DNA from: Desulfoscipio geothermicus DSM 3669
GTDB lineage: Bacteria > Bacillota > Desulfotomaculia > Desulfotomaculales > Desulfallaceae
Assembly: GCF_900115975.1 (NCBI RefSeq)
Contig: NZ_FOYM01000020.1
Location: forward strand, 1 to 64,000
Reading direction: 5' to 3'
Length of the DNA: 64,000 nt
The position numbers and the translations under genes are program-made. Of this stretch, positions 26,546 through 35,230 are shown one piece after another. The notes beneath the pieces are model-generated. The model was not told the origin of the DNA and did not search any database. It saw only the letters and a list, made by a program, of their open reading frames with translations. Each line of letters opens with the position of its first letter. The stretch's first letter is position 1.

Positions 26546-27208
26546 ATGAAGAAGTCAGTTTTGGTCATCGGGGTAGGTCGTTTTGGCCGCGGTGTAATTG
26601 AAGGGTTATACGAGCGGGGACATGATATTTTTGCCATAGATCAGAACGAAGAAGCCCTGGATGATGTGCGGGACATGATTATATCGGGGGCCATTCTGGA
26701 CGTGGGGGAAGATGACGAAGAATTGGCCAGGGTTGTGGGTGACAAAAATTTTGATGAAGCGGTGGTGGCTATGGGCGCTGATTTCGAAGGAGCATTGATC
26801 GCCACCAATATTCTTAAGGATGCCGGTGTAAATGTATCGGTAAAAGCCCCTAACCTGAGAAGAGGTAACGTACTGAAAAAAATGGGCGCCGACCGGGTGG
26901 TTTTTCCAGAACGGGATATGGGGCGCAGATTGGCCCATGTCATATCAACGGAAGCCGAAATTGAAATGCTGGAACTGCCGCAGGGATTTATCATCGAGCA
27001 ATTGGAAGTTGGACCCGGCTTTACCGGTAAAACTATAGAAAAACTCAACGCCTCAAACCGATTTGGTTTCTGGATTTTACTGGTATATAAAGACGGCGAG
27101 CCAATACAGCCCACGGCGACTACCCGGTTAAACAAGGGTGATATAATGGTTGTCTTCGGTAAAAAAACAAAACTCAATAAATTTGAAAAAGCCAATTTTA
27201 AAAAATAA
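26546..27208 (+). CDS. ktrA: Potassium uptake regulatory subunit
   Basis: Cytosolic ring subunit that gates KtrB in response to nucleotides. An N-terminal RCK/TrkA_N domain has the dinucleotide motif GVGRFGRGV and the acidic end IDQNEE. A C-terminal TrkA_C domain (about 140-215), a known c-di-AMP site in some relatives, follows. It has 220 aa. It is encoded with ktrB in one unit. Confidence 0.93.
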   Translation: MKKSVLVIGVGRFGRGVIEGLYERGHDIFAIDQNEEALDDVRDMIISGAILDVGEDDEELARVVGDKNFDEAVVAMGADFEGALIATNILKDAGVNVSVKAPNLRRGNVLKKMGADRVVFPERDMGRRLAHVISTEAEIEMLELPQGFIIEQLEVGPGFTGKTIEKLNASNRFGFWILLVYKDGEPIQPTATTRLNKGDIMVVFGKKTKLNKFEKANFKK

Positions 27209-27353
27209 AAAACTACAAGCAGAATCAATTGCCAATTAGGTTTATTACAAGCGGTCAATAGTTTTACCGGGTTATGGCACAACTACAGTCCCCTTGCGCT
27301 GTAGCGTGCTGCTGCCATATAATGTTTAAGACAGTTGAGCGGGAGGATGGAAC

Positions 27354-28796
27354 ATGTCAGATAATAACAGCACCCGATTGTTCAGATTCTTACCGGCAGT
27401 GGACGAAGTGCTTAAAGCGCCGGACGTTGAAATGCTGCTGCAATCAATGCCGCGGTCGCTGGTACTGGAAGCGGCCAGGGACACTATCGCCGGTTTGCGC
27501 AACGACCTGCAGGCAAACCGGCTACAGATTACTCCTAATGATCACGCCCGCAATTTCCTGCTGGCGCAGGCGGTGCAAGAAACCGCACGCCGGGCCAACA
27601 CCCGAAACCGCCCCAACCTGCGCCGGGTGCTCAACCTTACCGGAGTGGTGCTGCACACCAACCTGGGCCGGGCGGTCCTGGGAGAAAGCGCCCGGCAGGC
27701 CATCAACCAGGCCGCTTCAGGTTATTCCAACCTGGAACTGGACCTGCAAACCGGCAAACGGGGGTCCCGTTACGCCCCCGTGGAGGAATTGCTGACCAAA
27801 CTCAGCGGTGCCGAAGCCTCCCTTGTAGTCAACAACAACGCTGCAGCCGTGCTGCTGGCCCTGGGCACGCTGGCCAGGGGCAGGGAGGTAATAGTATCCC
27901 GGGGACAGTTGGTGGAAATAGGAGGTTCTTTCCGCATTCCCGAAGTGATGGCCCAGAGCGGTGCCCGTTTGGTGGAAGTGGGCGCCACCAATAAAACATA
28001 CGCCAGGGATTACCAAAATGCCATCACCCCGGAAACCGCATTGTTACTGCAGGTACATACCAGCAACTACCGCATTGTCGGTTTTACCAGGGAAACATCC
28101 ACAGCCGAGCTGGTTGCCATAGGCCGGGAATATCGCCTGCCGGTCATGTGCGACCTGGGCAGCGGTTCCCTGGTGGACTTCAGTGCAGCGGGAATGCCGG
28201 TGGAACCAACGGTGCAGGAAGTAGTGTGCGCCGGAGCCGATGTGGTTACCTTCTCCGGTGATAAGTTACTGGGCGGCCCCCAGGCCGGGATTATCGTCGG
28301 TAAAAAGGTTTACATAGACCGGATGAAGAAAAACCCGCTAACCCGCGCCGTACGCATCGACAAATTCACCGTGGCTGGCCTGGAAGCCACGCTACGGGAG
28401 TATCTGGCACCGCAACAGGCCTGGTTACGGGTGCCCACCCTGCAAATGCTTGCTGCCCGCCAGAAAGAACTGAAGCACCTGGCAGAAAGGCTGGTGGAAC
28501 AACTACGCGACGGTGCCGCGCAGCAGGCCCGGTTTGCTATCGTGGCGGCGCCGTCGGCGGTGGGCGGGGGCGCCATGCCTACCGCCGACCTGCCCTCATG
28601 GGCGGTGGAAGTGCTGCCGCGCACCATGACCGCGCAGCAACTGGCCGACCGACTGAGAGATGAAGAGCCCGCCGTCATCGGCAGGTTGCAGGACGAAAGG
28701 CTGCTACTGGACGTGCGTACCCTGCTGCCGGGTGAAGAAGACGCGCTGGTGGAAGTGCTGTCCAGGGCGCTTTTGGATGGAGGTGGGTCGCCATGA
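27354..28796 (+). CDS. selA: L-seryl-tRNA(Sec) selenium transferase
   Basis: Converts Ser-tRNA(Sec) to Sec-tRNA(Sec) using selenophosphate. It has 480 aa. The PLP lysine is Lys304 in SGDKLLGGPQAG. RRVLNLTGVVLHTNLGRA and the N-terminal tRNA-binding helix region fit SelA. The ATG has GCGGGAGG upstream. It overlaps selB by four bases (ATGA). Neither selD nor the tRNA lies next to it; the tRNA-Sec gene is 22 kb away at 51224. Confidence 0.95.
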   Translation: MSDNNSTRLFRFLPAVDEVLKAPDVEMLLQSMPRSLVLEAARDTIAGLRNDLQANRLQITPNDHARNFLLAQAVQETARRANTRNRPNLRRVLNLTGVVLHTNLGRAVLGESARQAINQAASGYSNLELDLQTGKRGSRYAPVEELLTKLSGAEASLVVNNNAAAVLLALGTLARGREVIVSRGQLVEIGGSFRIPEVMAQSGARLVEVGATNKTYARDYQNAITPETALLLQVHTSNYRIVGFTRETSTAELVAIGREYRLPVMCDLGSGSLVDFSAAGMPVEPTVQEVVCAGADVVTFSGDKLLGGPQAGIIVGKKVYIDRMKKNPLTRAVRIDKFTVAGLEATLREYLAPQQAWLRVPTLQMLAARQKELKHLAERLVEQLRDGAAQQARFAIVAAPSAVGGGAMPTADLPSWAVEVLPRTMTAQQLADRLRDEEPAVIGRLQDERLLLDVRTLLPGEEDALVEVLSRALLDGGGSP

Positions 28797-30712
28797 ATCA
28801 TATAATCATCGGCACCGCAGGTCACGTGGACCACGGTAAAACGGTTCTAATCCGGGCCCTGACCGGCACGGATACGGACAGGCTCAAGGAAGAGAAGGAA
28901 AGGGGCATTTCCATTGAGCTGGGCTTTGCCTACTTGCAATTGCCCAACGGCCAAACAGCCGGCATCATTGATGTGCCCGGCCATGAAAGATTTATAAAAA
29001 ATATGCTGGCCGGGGTCGGCGGCATAGATATTGTTCTGCTGGTAATAGCCGCTGATGAGGGAGTAATGCCTCAAACCAGGGAACATCTGGATATTATTCA
29101 ACTTTTGCAAATAGAAAAAGGCCTTGTGGTAATCACTAAAAAAGACCTGGTGGACCAGGAATGGCTGGAACTGGTTTATGAGGAAGTAAAAGACTTTTTG
29201 GCCGGCACTTTGCTGGAAAACGCCCCTATACTGGCCGTTTCCGCCGTTACCGGCGAAGGGATGGACTATTTGCGCGAAACTATCAGTCAACTGGCTGCCG
29301 GCACAACCCGGATAAAATATACCGGACCGCCCCGGCTACCGGTAGACCGTGTTTTTTCAGTTACCGGATTCGGTACCGTAGCCACCGGCACGCTGCTCTC
29401 CGGGCAAATTCATACCGGCGACATCCTACAAATATACCCCGGCGACGCAGTATACCGGGTGCGCAACATCCAGGTGCACGGGCACAAAGTGGATACCGCC
29501 GAACCCGGGCAGCGGGTAGCGGTGAACCTGTCGGGCGCCGAAGCGGATGACCTGAACCGCGGCGATACACTGGCGTCTCCCGGCAGCCTCCAGCCGTCAT
29601 TTCGGGTGGACGTCAAGTTAAAGCTGTTGCCTGACGTCCCCAAGCCTTTAAAGCACCGGGCCCGGGTCCGGGTTTACCTTGGAACGGCTGAAATTCTGGG
29701 TCGGGTCATACTCCTGGACCGGGAGGAACTGCAGCCCGGCGGCGATGCTTACGTGCAATTGCAGTTGGAAACCAAAGTGGCTGCGGCCCGGGGAGATCAC
29801 TTCGTCATCCGCTCGTACTCGCCAATGCGCACCATCGGGGGCGGCACGGTAATCAACCCCGCCGCCGGCAAGCACAGGCGCAACCGCCAGGAAGTTATCC
29901 AGGCCCTGGCCACGGCGGAAAAAGGTACGCCCGACGAACTACTGGAGCAATATCTGGCGACAAACAGCCGCGTATTTACCCCGGTCGAATTAGCCGCAGG
30001 GGTCGGCCTGACCGGCGAAGAAACCGCGTCCGCCCTGCGGGAATTGCTGGATGACAATCGGGCGGCGGCTATTCAAGCAGAAGGGGAGAAGGTATACCTT
30101 GCCACCCGGGTACTGGCGGAATGGGAGAAAAAAATAATACGGGCGCTGACGGAATACCATGCCAAGTACCCCCTGCGGGAAGGATACCCGAAGGAAGAAA
30201 TGCGGTCCCGCCTTTTCCCCGCCATAAACAATAAACAATTTCAAATGCTATTGAATCATTTTGCAAAGAACAAAATACTGGCCGTCCAGCCGCAAACCGT
30301 ATCGCTGCAGGGTTTCAGACCACAGCCAACGCCAACCCAGGGCAAAAAAATCAACCGGCTCGAAGAAATGTATCTGGCCAGTCCCTTCCAGCCCCCCGGG
30401 TGGCCGGAAGCCGCCAAGGAAGCGGGACTGGCGGGAGACGAATCGGAGTACTTGAGTTACTTGTTGAACCGGGGCATACTGGTAAAAATAGCCGAAGGAC
30501 TGTATTTCCACAGCCGGGCCCTGCAAAGTGCGATAGACCTTGTTAAAGGCCACCTAACCCAAAAAGGCGAACTCTCCCTGGGAGAAGTTCGGGATTTATT
30601 ACAAACCTCGCGCAAATACACGCTACCGCTTTTAGAATATCTGGACCGAGAAAAAATAACCCGCCGGGTGGGCGACATACGCGTGGCGGGCCGGGCGCTT
30701 TCATCGGGATAA
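28793..30712 (+). CDS. selB: Selenocysteine-specific elongation factor
   Basis: Delivers Sec-tRNA(Sec) to UGA codons that carry a SECIS hairpin. It has 639 aa. G1 [11 protein letters not shown], the Asp-Val-Pro-Gly G3 motif DVPGHE and G4 TKKDL form the GTPase; EF-Tu-like domains 2 and 3 follow. Four winged-helix domains occupy the C-terminal part from about residue 380 and bind SECIS RNA. The start overlaps selA. Confidence 0.95.
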   Translation: MNHIIIGTAGHVDHGKTVLIRALTGTDTDRLKEEKERGISIELGFAYLQLPNGQTAGIIDVPGHERFIKNMLAGVGGIDIVLLVIAADEGVMPQTREHLDIIQLLQIEKGLVVITKKDLVDQEWLELVYEEVKDFLAGTLLENAPILAVSAVTGEGMDYLRETISQLAAGTTRIKYTGPPRLPVDRVFSVTGFGTVATGTLLSGQIHTGDILQIYPGDAVYRVRNIQVHGHKVDTAEPGQRVAVNLSGAEADDLNRGDTLASPGSLQPSFRVDVKLKLLPDVPKPLKHRARVRVYLGTAEILGRVILLDREELQPGGDAYVQLQLETKVAAARGDHFVIRSYSPMRTIGGGTVINPAAGKHRRNRQEVIQALATAEKGTPDELLEQYLATNSRVFTPVELAAGVGLTGEETASALRELLDDNRAAAIQAEGEKVYLATRVLAEWEKKIIRALTEYHAKYPLREGYPKEEMRSRLFPAINNKQFQMLLNHFAKNKILAVQPQTVSLQGFRPQPTPTQGKKINRLEEMYLASPFQPPGWPEAAKEAGLAGDESEYLSYLLNRGILVKIAEGLYFHSRALQSAIDLVKGHLTQKGELSLGEVRDLLQTSRKYTLPLLEYLDREKITRRVGDIRVAGRALSSG

Positions 30713-30739
30713 ACCCGAAAAAAACCAACGAGGTGTGAT

Positions 30740-31888
30740 ATGCCAAGACTGGCCGACTTAATCAAAGAAGAAATAAAAACCAACGGACCCATCACCTTTG
30801 CCCGGTTTATGGAACAGGCCCTTTATCACCCCGAGCTGGGCTACTATACCTCGCCCGGGACCCAAATCGGCCGTACCGGCGATTTTTACACCGCACCCAC
30901 GGTAAGCCCGCTTTTCGGTGCCGTGCTGGCCCGACAGTTCCATGAAATGTGGCGCCTGGCCGGCTGCCCGTCCTCCTGGGCGCTGGTTGAATACGGTCCC
31001 GGCACCGGGGTGCTGGCCCGGGATATAACCAGCGCCGTTTACCGTAACCATCCTGAATTCCGGACGGCGCTGGATTACTATTTAATAGAAATTAGCCCCG
31101 CCTTGCGGAAATGCCAACAGAATGAATTGAATCATCGTGCACCCGCCGGGGCTGTATTCAAGTGGGTAAACAACCTGGCAGATATTGACCCTGCCGGTAT
31201 CGAAGGCGGTTGTGTTTTTGCCAACGAACTGGTGGACGCCTTTCCTGTGCACCTGGTGGAAATGGGCAGCACCGGCCTGCAGGAACTATACGTTAATTTA
31301 GACAGCACCGCCGGATTTACTTTTGTTGCAGGGCCCCTTTCGTCAGCAGACCTGGCAAATTATTTTGACATGCAAAATATAACCTTGGCTTCTGGCCAGA
31401 AAGCCGAAGTAAATCTGCAGGCCCGAAAATGGCTGGCGGAAGTGGCCGCCAGTCTTCGACAAGGGTTTTTATTAACCGTGGATTACGGCGCTACCACGGC
31501 GGAATTATACGTTCCACAACGTTTTAACGGCACCTTGCGCTGTTTTCACAAGCACCGGCTGGTGGAAGACCCCTTTATAAATATCGGTCGGCAGGATATC
31601 ACAGCCCACGTCAATTTCGCGGCCCTGGCTTTATGGGGCGAGCAACTGGGTCTACAAAAACTGGGCCTGGTTACCCAGCCGCAGTTTTTATTGAACCTGG
31701 GTATCCTTGACGTTTTACGGAGGCAGGAAGATTTTACTTATAACCCGGAAATAGCCAAGATTACCTCGGCCATTAAACAATTGGTCCTGCCCGGTGGGAT
31801 GGGCGGCATATTCAAGGTGCTGGCGCTGAGCAAGGGTTTTGATCCTGTGCCGAGTTTGAGCGGTTTTAAAAGAAAATTATCAGTTTAA
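30740..31888 (+). CDS. MidA/NDUFAF7-like SAM-dependent methyltransferase
   Basis: A 382-aa protein of the DUF185 family; eukaryotic NDUFAF7 methylates an arginine in a complex I subunit. The N-terminus GPITFARFMEQALYHPELGYYT is diagnostic. The SAM-binding loop EYGPGTGVLARDI, the acidic YLIEISPALR and FANELVDAFPVHLVE are present. The start has ACGAGGTG. It lies between selB and an LpdD-like gene with short gaps. The bacterial substrate is unknown. Confidence 0.85.
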   Translation: MPRLADLIKEEIKTNGPITFARFMEQALYHPELGYYTSPGTQIGRTGDFYTAPTVSPLFGAVLARQFHEMWRLAGCPSSWALVEYGPGTGVLARDITSAVYRNHPEFRTALDYYLIEISPALRKCQQNELNHRAPAGAVFKWVNNLADIDPAGIEGGCVFANELVDAFPVHLVEMGSTGLQELYVNLDSTAGFTFVAGPLSSADLANYFDMQNITLASGQKAEVNLQARKWLAEVAASLRQGFLLTVDYGATTAELYVPQRFNGTLRCFHKHRLVEDPFINIGRQDITAHVNFAALALWGEQLGLQKLGLVTQPQFLLNLGILDVLRRQEDFTYNPEIAKITSAIKQLVLPGGMGGIFKVLALSKGFDPVPSLSGFKRKLSV

Positions 31889-31912
31889 TAATAAACACCG
31901 GAGGGAAAAATA

Positions 31913-32293
31913 ATGGAAGTCAAACATTTCCACGCCGGTGAACATCCCCTGGAAGTGCACATGCTGGTCACAAAGACCGCTTCCGGCATCATCGTGCAAC
32001 TGCTGGGCGGCGACCGGCCGCACATAGGCGCCACCGTGGTTACCCACCCCAGACCCAGCCTGCTATCCGCGGAGCAGGTCAGCTGCAATTCCATTGTCAT
32101 TCCCGAACTGGGCCACAAGGAGGACGAACTGGCCAAGCCGCTGGCCGAAAAAATTGCTAAAAAAATGAACAGCCCGGTGGTACTGGTAGCGGGTATCCAC
32201 GTTGACAAGGCCGGTACCGCTGATATAGAACAGATCACCCGTCTGTGCCGTGACCTGGTGGATAATTTTCTAGCAAATTCCTCTACCGGTTAG
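31913..32293 (+). CDS. LpdD-like protein (prenylated flavin chaperone family), tentative
   Basis: A 126-aa cytosolic protein. The segment LLGGDRPHIGATVVTHPRPSL and the later VVLVAGIHVDKAGTADIEQI fit the small proteins related to LpdD, described as prenylated-flavin chaperones for UbiD-type decarboxylases. I assign this from motif memory, so it is tentative. A functional link to the UbiD homolog at 17510 is possible. The start has GGAGGG. Confidence 0.55.
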   Translation: MEVKHFHAGEHPLEVHMLVTKTASGIIVQLLGGDRPHIGATVVTHPRPSLLSAEQVSCNSIVIPELGHKEDELAKPLAEKIAKKMNSPVVLVAGIHVDKAGTADIEQITRLCRDLVDNFLANSSTG

Positions 32294-32351
32294 TATCACC
32301 GGGTAAAAATAACGTTGCTGCCGGGCAGAATAAGGTCAGGAGGTGATAATC

Positions 32352-32525
32352 TTGACATTTCCATTCAGTTCCGGCAGCAGTTCCAGTTCAAATTCAAGTT
32401 CAAGCAAATCCAAATGTCCCAAAAGCGAGTCCACTTTGACCGGCAAATCGCCCTGCGAGGAATCGCTGGAGAGTTCCAGCGCAGAAAGTGGTTGTTCCGC
32501 AGAATCTTCCACAGAAGACTTGTAA
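32352..32525 (+). CDS. Serine-rich 57-aa mini-protein
   Basis: The start is TTG at 32352, five bases after a perfect AGGAGGTGA (32338-32346). The product has about 25 Ser, several as runs (SSGSSSSSNSSSSKSK), three Cys spaced across the chain and an acidic C-terminus (ESSTEDL). It has no signal peptide or membrane segment. A strong terminator follows at once and a new promoter begins inside that terminator, so the gene has clear boundaries. I recognise no family. Low-complexity composition is the main argument against, the signals the main argument for. Confidence 0.55.
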   Translation: MTFPFSSGSSSSSNSSSSKSKCPKSESTLTGKSPCEESLESSSAESGCSAESSTEDL

Positions 32526-32532
32526 ATTTTTG

Positions 32533-32561
32533 AAACGGGGCCCAACAGCCCCGTTTATTCT
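32533..32561 (+). terminator. Intrinsic terminator of the serine-rich gene
   Basis: The 9-bp perfect stem AAACGGGGC/GCCCCGTTT has a 6-base loop and is followed by ATTCTT. Confidence 0.8.
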
Positions 32562-32589
32562 TGACATAAATATTCGAAGTACATATATA
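32561..32589 (+). promoter_or_regulatory. Sigma-A promoter of the DUF456 gene
   Basis: TTGACA (32561-32566), a 17-base spacer and TATATA (32584-32589), 35 bases before the DUF456 start. Confidence 0.75.
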
Positions 32590-32623
32590 AATTAAATAAC
32601 TCGGGAATAAAGGAGGGCTGGTG

Positions 32624-33106
32624 ATGAATACGCTGGCCATGATATTGGCCATTATCTTTTTTGTCGCCGGTATCGCCGGGTCTGTGTTACCGGTTTTACC
32701 GGGAGCCGTATTAATCTGGCTGGGCATGCTGGTTTACGGTTATTTAACCAAATTCGCCACATTAGGCCTTGTTTTTTATATCGGCCAGGCACTGGCGGTG
32801 CTCCTGGTTTATTTAACAGATTATTTAGCCGGGGCCTGGGGAGTTAAACGCTATGGCGGCTCCCGTTCCGCCATATACGGCAGCGTGATCGGCACCGTTT
32901 TAGGCCTGGTCCTGCTCGGGCCCGCCGGCATTATCTTCGGCCCCTTTGTCGGGGCCGTAGCGGGGGAACTGCTTAATAAAAAGACCCTGGACACCGCCGT
33001 ACGGTCCGGCATCGGCACCATGGTGGGCCTATTGAGCGGCAGCTTGCTGAAACTGGCTATAGAAATAATTATGATCATTTGGTTTTTCTGGGCCGTTTAC
33101 CATTAA
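32624..33106 (+). CDS. DUF456 family membrane protein
   Basis: A 160-aa protein with four or five hydrophobic helices rich in glycine. GSVLPVLPGAVLIWLGMLVYG near the N-terminus and LGPAGIIFGPFVGAVAGEL are the repeated glycine motifs of DUF456. The ATG at 32624 fits AGGAGGG at 32611-32617; a GTG three bases earlier is also open. It has its own promoter. Its stop overlaps, tail to tail, the small minus-strand gene. Function unknown. Confidence 0.85.
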   Translation: MNTLAMILAIIFFVAGIAGSVLPVLPGAVLIWLGMLVYGYLTKFATLGLVFYIGQALAVLLVYLTDYLAGAWGVKRYGGSRSAIYGSVIGTVLGLVLLGPAGIIFGPFVGAVAGELLNKKTLDTAVRSGIGTMVGLLSGSLLKLAIEIIMIIWFFWAVYH

Positions 33107-33276
33107 TCCTGTTCGTCAAACTCCTCGGCCAGCGGCCCGCCGGCCTCGTTCAGCTGAAAATCGGCCACATCTTTCTTTCTCTTCCCGGCGTCCCGTAAAA
33201 CTTCCTCGCCGATTTCCTCTGCGTCAATCCTGTTTTGTACCTGGCTGATAAAGCTGTTTCTTTTTTTTGTGTTCAC
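33103..33276 (-). pseudogene. Small charged protein gene with a frameshift at an A8 run
   Basis: Read on the minus strand, a GTG at 33274-33276 starts MNTKKKK but soon stops. Removing one A from the run of eight (33251-33258 region) gives an uninterrupted 57-aa protein, MNTKKRNSFISQVQNRI... ending GGPLAEEFDEQD. The amphipathic, acidic second half has good codon use. No in-frame start serves the main frame as written. It is either a broken gene or a slippage-dependent one. It lies between DUF456 and rnhA. Confidence 0.5.
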
Positions 33277-33320
33277 CTATTTCACCCCGGTTATATTATT
33301 TGATATCGCTTTAATAAATA

Positions 33321-33770
33321 TTACTGGGGATTATCCATAATCCGGGGCTTGTGCTTGATAGCTTCCACCGCCAGCCTGTCGCAGCGGTTGTTAAATTCGT
33401 TGTCGGCATGTCCTTTCACCCATACCCACCGCACCCGGTGCCTGTCCGACAGCTGCAAAACCCTTTCCCAGAGGTCCACATTTTTGGCGCGTTCCTTATC
33501 GTTGCGCATCCACCCGCGGGACCGCCACCTGGTTACCCAACCCTTGGTCATGGCATCCACTATATATTTACTATCGGAATATAAGGTGACCTGACAGGGC
33601 TCTTTTAAGCTCTCCAACCCCTTGATCACGGCCATCAGTTCCATGCGATTATTGGTAGTATTGTCGTACGCACCGCTTAATTCCTTTTCATGCGGGCCGT
33701 ACTTGAGAATGGTTCCGTAGCCGCCCGGCCCGGGGTTGCCGCTGCATGCCCCGTCGGTATAAATTTCCAC
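33321..33770 (-). CDS. rnhA: Ribonuclease HI
   Basis: Degrades RNA in RNA-DNA hybrids. It has 149 aa. Catalytic residues: Asp in [14 protein letters not shown], Glu in [10 protein letters not shown], Asp in [11 protein letters not shown], and the C-terminal Asp in [11 protein letters not shown]. The GTG at 33770 is the first normal start, but no binding site precedes it. Three codons further up, ATT (33777-33779) begins [10 protein letters not shown], which matches the usual MKEV- N-terminus, and AGGTGAT at 33785-33791 is perfectly spaced for it. Confidence 0.93.
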   Translation of the reverse strand: MEIYTDGACSGNPGPGGYGTILKYGPHEKELSGAYDNTTNNRMELMAVIKGLESLKEPCQVTLYSDSKYIVDAMTKGWVTRWRSRGWMRNDKERAKNVDLWERVLQLSDRHRVRWVWVKGHADNEFNNRCDRLAVEAIKHKPRIMDNPQ

Positions 33771-34014
33771 TTCTTTAATACCCTATCACCTGCCTTGAAA
33801 AAAGTTTTTAGAACCCTGGTAATTTTACCATGCCTGTTATATTCCGGCAATATTATATCCCATTTCACCAACATATTTTTTGTCGTATCCAGCAGGATTT
33901 TACGTTAAAACAAAGAATACGGATTAGGTATGTTTTACCTTCACAATCGCCGGAGGGGGAGGGAAGTACAGTTATATTTTTCTATCTTTCAAATTTGGAA
34001 GGAGGTAAAAGAAA

Positions 34015-35160
34015 ATGAAAAAAATTAATTTTAAAGCCGTGCTTGCTTTGACAACCGTGCTACTGGTGGCACTGCTGGCCACAGGATGCGGCGGCCAGGA
34101 AAGTAAGCAAAGTGAGCAGTCCAAGGATCAACAGGGTGAAGAGAAATTAAAAGTTGGATTTGTTTACATAGGACCGGTGGATGATGCCGGCTGGACGGCC
34201 GCGCACGAACAGGGCCGCCAGTACCTGGAGGAGCAGCTTCCTTATGTGGATGCCAGTGATTATGTGGAAAACGTACCCGAAAACCCCTCCGACGCCGAGC
34301 GGGTGATAACCCAGTTGGTGGAGCAGGGCAACAAGATTATCTTTACCACCAGTTTCGGCTATATGGATCCCACCATCAACGTAGCCAAGAAATACCCCGA
34401 CGTAACTTTCCTGCACTGCTCCGGCTACAGAACCGCTGAAAATGTAGGCGCCTATTTCGGCAGGATGTACCAGGCGCGTTATCTTTCCGGTCTGGTCGCA
34501 GGTAAAGCCACCAAAAGCAATATCATCGGCTACGTAGCCGCCTTCCCGATTCCAGAGGTAATCCGCGGCATTAACGGTTTCACCCTGGGCGTGAGAAAGG
34601 TCAACCCGGACGCCAAAGTCAAGGTGGTCTGGACCAATACCTGGATTGATGCCGCCGCCGCCAAGGATGCGGCCGTGGCGCTTCTGGACGCCGGGGCCGA
34701 CGTGATTGCCCAGCACCAGGATTCCCCCGGACCGCAGCAGGCAGCCGAGGCAGTTGGTAAGCTGGGGATCGGTTACAACAGCGATATGAGCAAAATGGCA
34801 CCCAAAGCCGTCATGACCTCGCCGGTATGGAACTGGGGTCCCTATTATGTGGATACGGTAAAGGCCATCAAGGAAGGCACCTTTGACAGCACACCCAAAT
34901 ACGGCAGCCTGACTTATTGGGGCGGCCTGGCCGAAGGCGTAGTGGGACTTGCCCCCTTCGGTCCCATGGTTTCGGAAGACACCAAACAGCTGGTTGAACA
35001 GGAAAAACAACGCATCATCGGCGGCGAATGGGATGTGTTTACCGGGCCCATCAAAGATCAGAAGGGCGAAATCAAGATTCCGGACGGTCAGAAGATGAGC
35101 GATCAAGAGTTGTTGGAAATGAACTGGTTTGTCGAAGGCGTGGAAGGTACCATCAAATAA
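34015..35160 (+). CDS. BMP-family nucleoside-type substrate-binding lipoprotein
   Basis: Receptor of a purine-nucleoside-type ABC importer. A lipoprotein signal with lipobox LLATGC precedes Cys25. The Bmp fold shows VGFVYIGPVDDAGWTAAHEQG, FTTSFGYMDPTINVAKKYPDV and the C-terminal YWGGLAEGVVGLAP. It has 381 aa and a strong GGAGG site. The neighbours (double ATPase, two permeases, xpt) support purine nucleoside or base transport. Confidence 0.9.
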   Translation: MKKINFKAVLALTTVLLVALLATGCGGQESKQSEQSKDQQGEEKLKVGFVYIGPVDDAGWTAAHEQGRQYLEEQLPYVDASDYVENVPENPSDAERVITQLVEQGNKIIFTTSFGYMDPTINVAKKYPDVTFLHCSGYRTAENVGAYFGRMYQARYLSGLVAGKATKSNIIGYVAAFPIPEVIRGINGFTLGVRKVNPDAKVKVVWTNTWIDAAAAKDAAVALLDAGADVIAQHQDSPGPQQAAEAVGKLGIGYNSDMSKMAPKAVMTSPVWNWGPYYVDTVKAIKEGTFDSTPKYGSLTYWGGLAEGVVGLAPFGPMVSEDTKQLVEQEKQRIIGGEWDVFTGPIKDQKGEIKIPDGQKMSDQELLEMNWFVEGVEGTIK

Positions 35161-35176
35161 TTTATACACAGATTAC

Positions 35177-35207
35177 CGGTTGCTGGCAGTTTCACTGCCA
35201 GCAACCG
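35177..35207 (+). other. Intercistronic 13-bp hairpin without T tract
   Basis: The arms 35177-35189 and 35195-35207 (CGGTTGCTGGCAG/CTGCCAGCAACCG) pair perfectly around TTTCA between the binding-protein and ATPase genes. No T run follows. Such hairpins commonly stabilise the upstream mRNA, raising binding protein over the transporter subunits; that role is inferred. Confidence 0.7.
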
Positions 35208-35230
35208 CTGCTAAGGGGTCAAGTTAAACC

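Noticed and set aside
27274-27795. A 173-codon frame overlapping the 5' part of selA
   Set aside because: Its frame lies mostly inside selA, whose protein motifs and start are clear; the product is low-quality.
33780-34014. Possible purine riboswitch before the nucleoside importer operon
   Set aside because: I looked for the aptamer core and three-way-junction helices and did not find them.
34147-35169. A 340-codon minus-strand frame opposite the BMP lipoprotein gene
   Set aside because: A shadow of a strongly coding gene in GC-biased sequence; no start signals or recognisable motifs.
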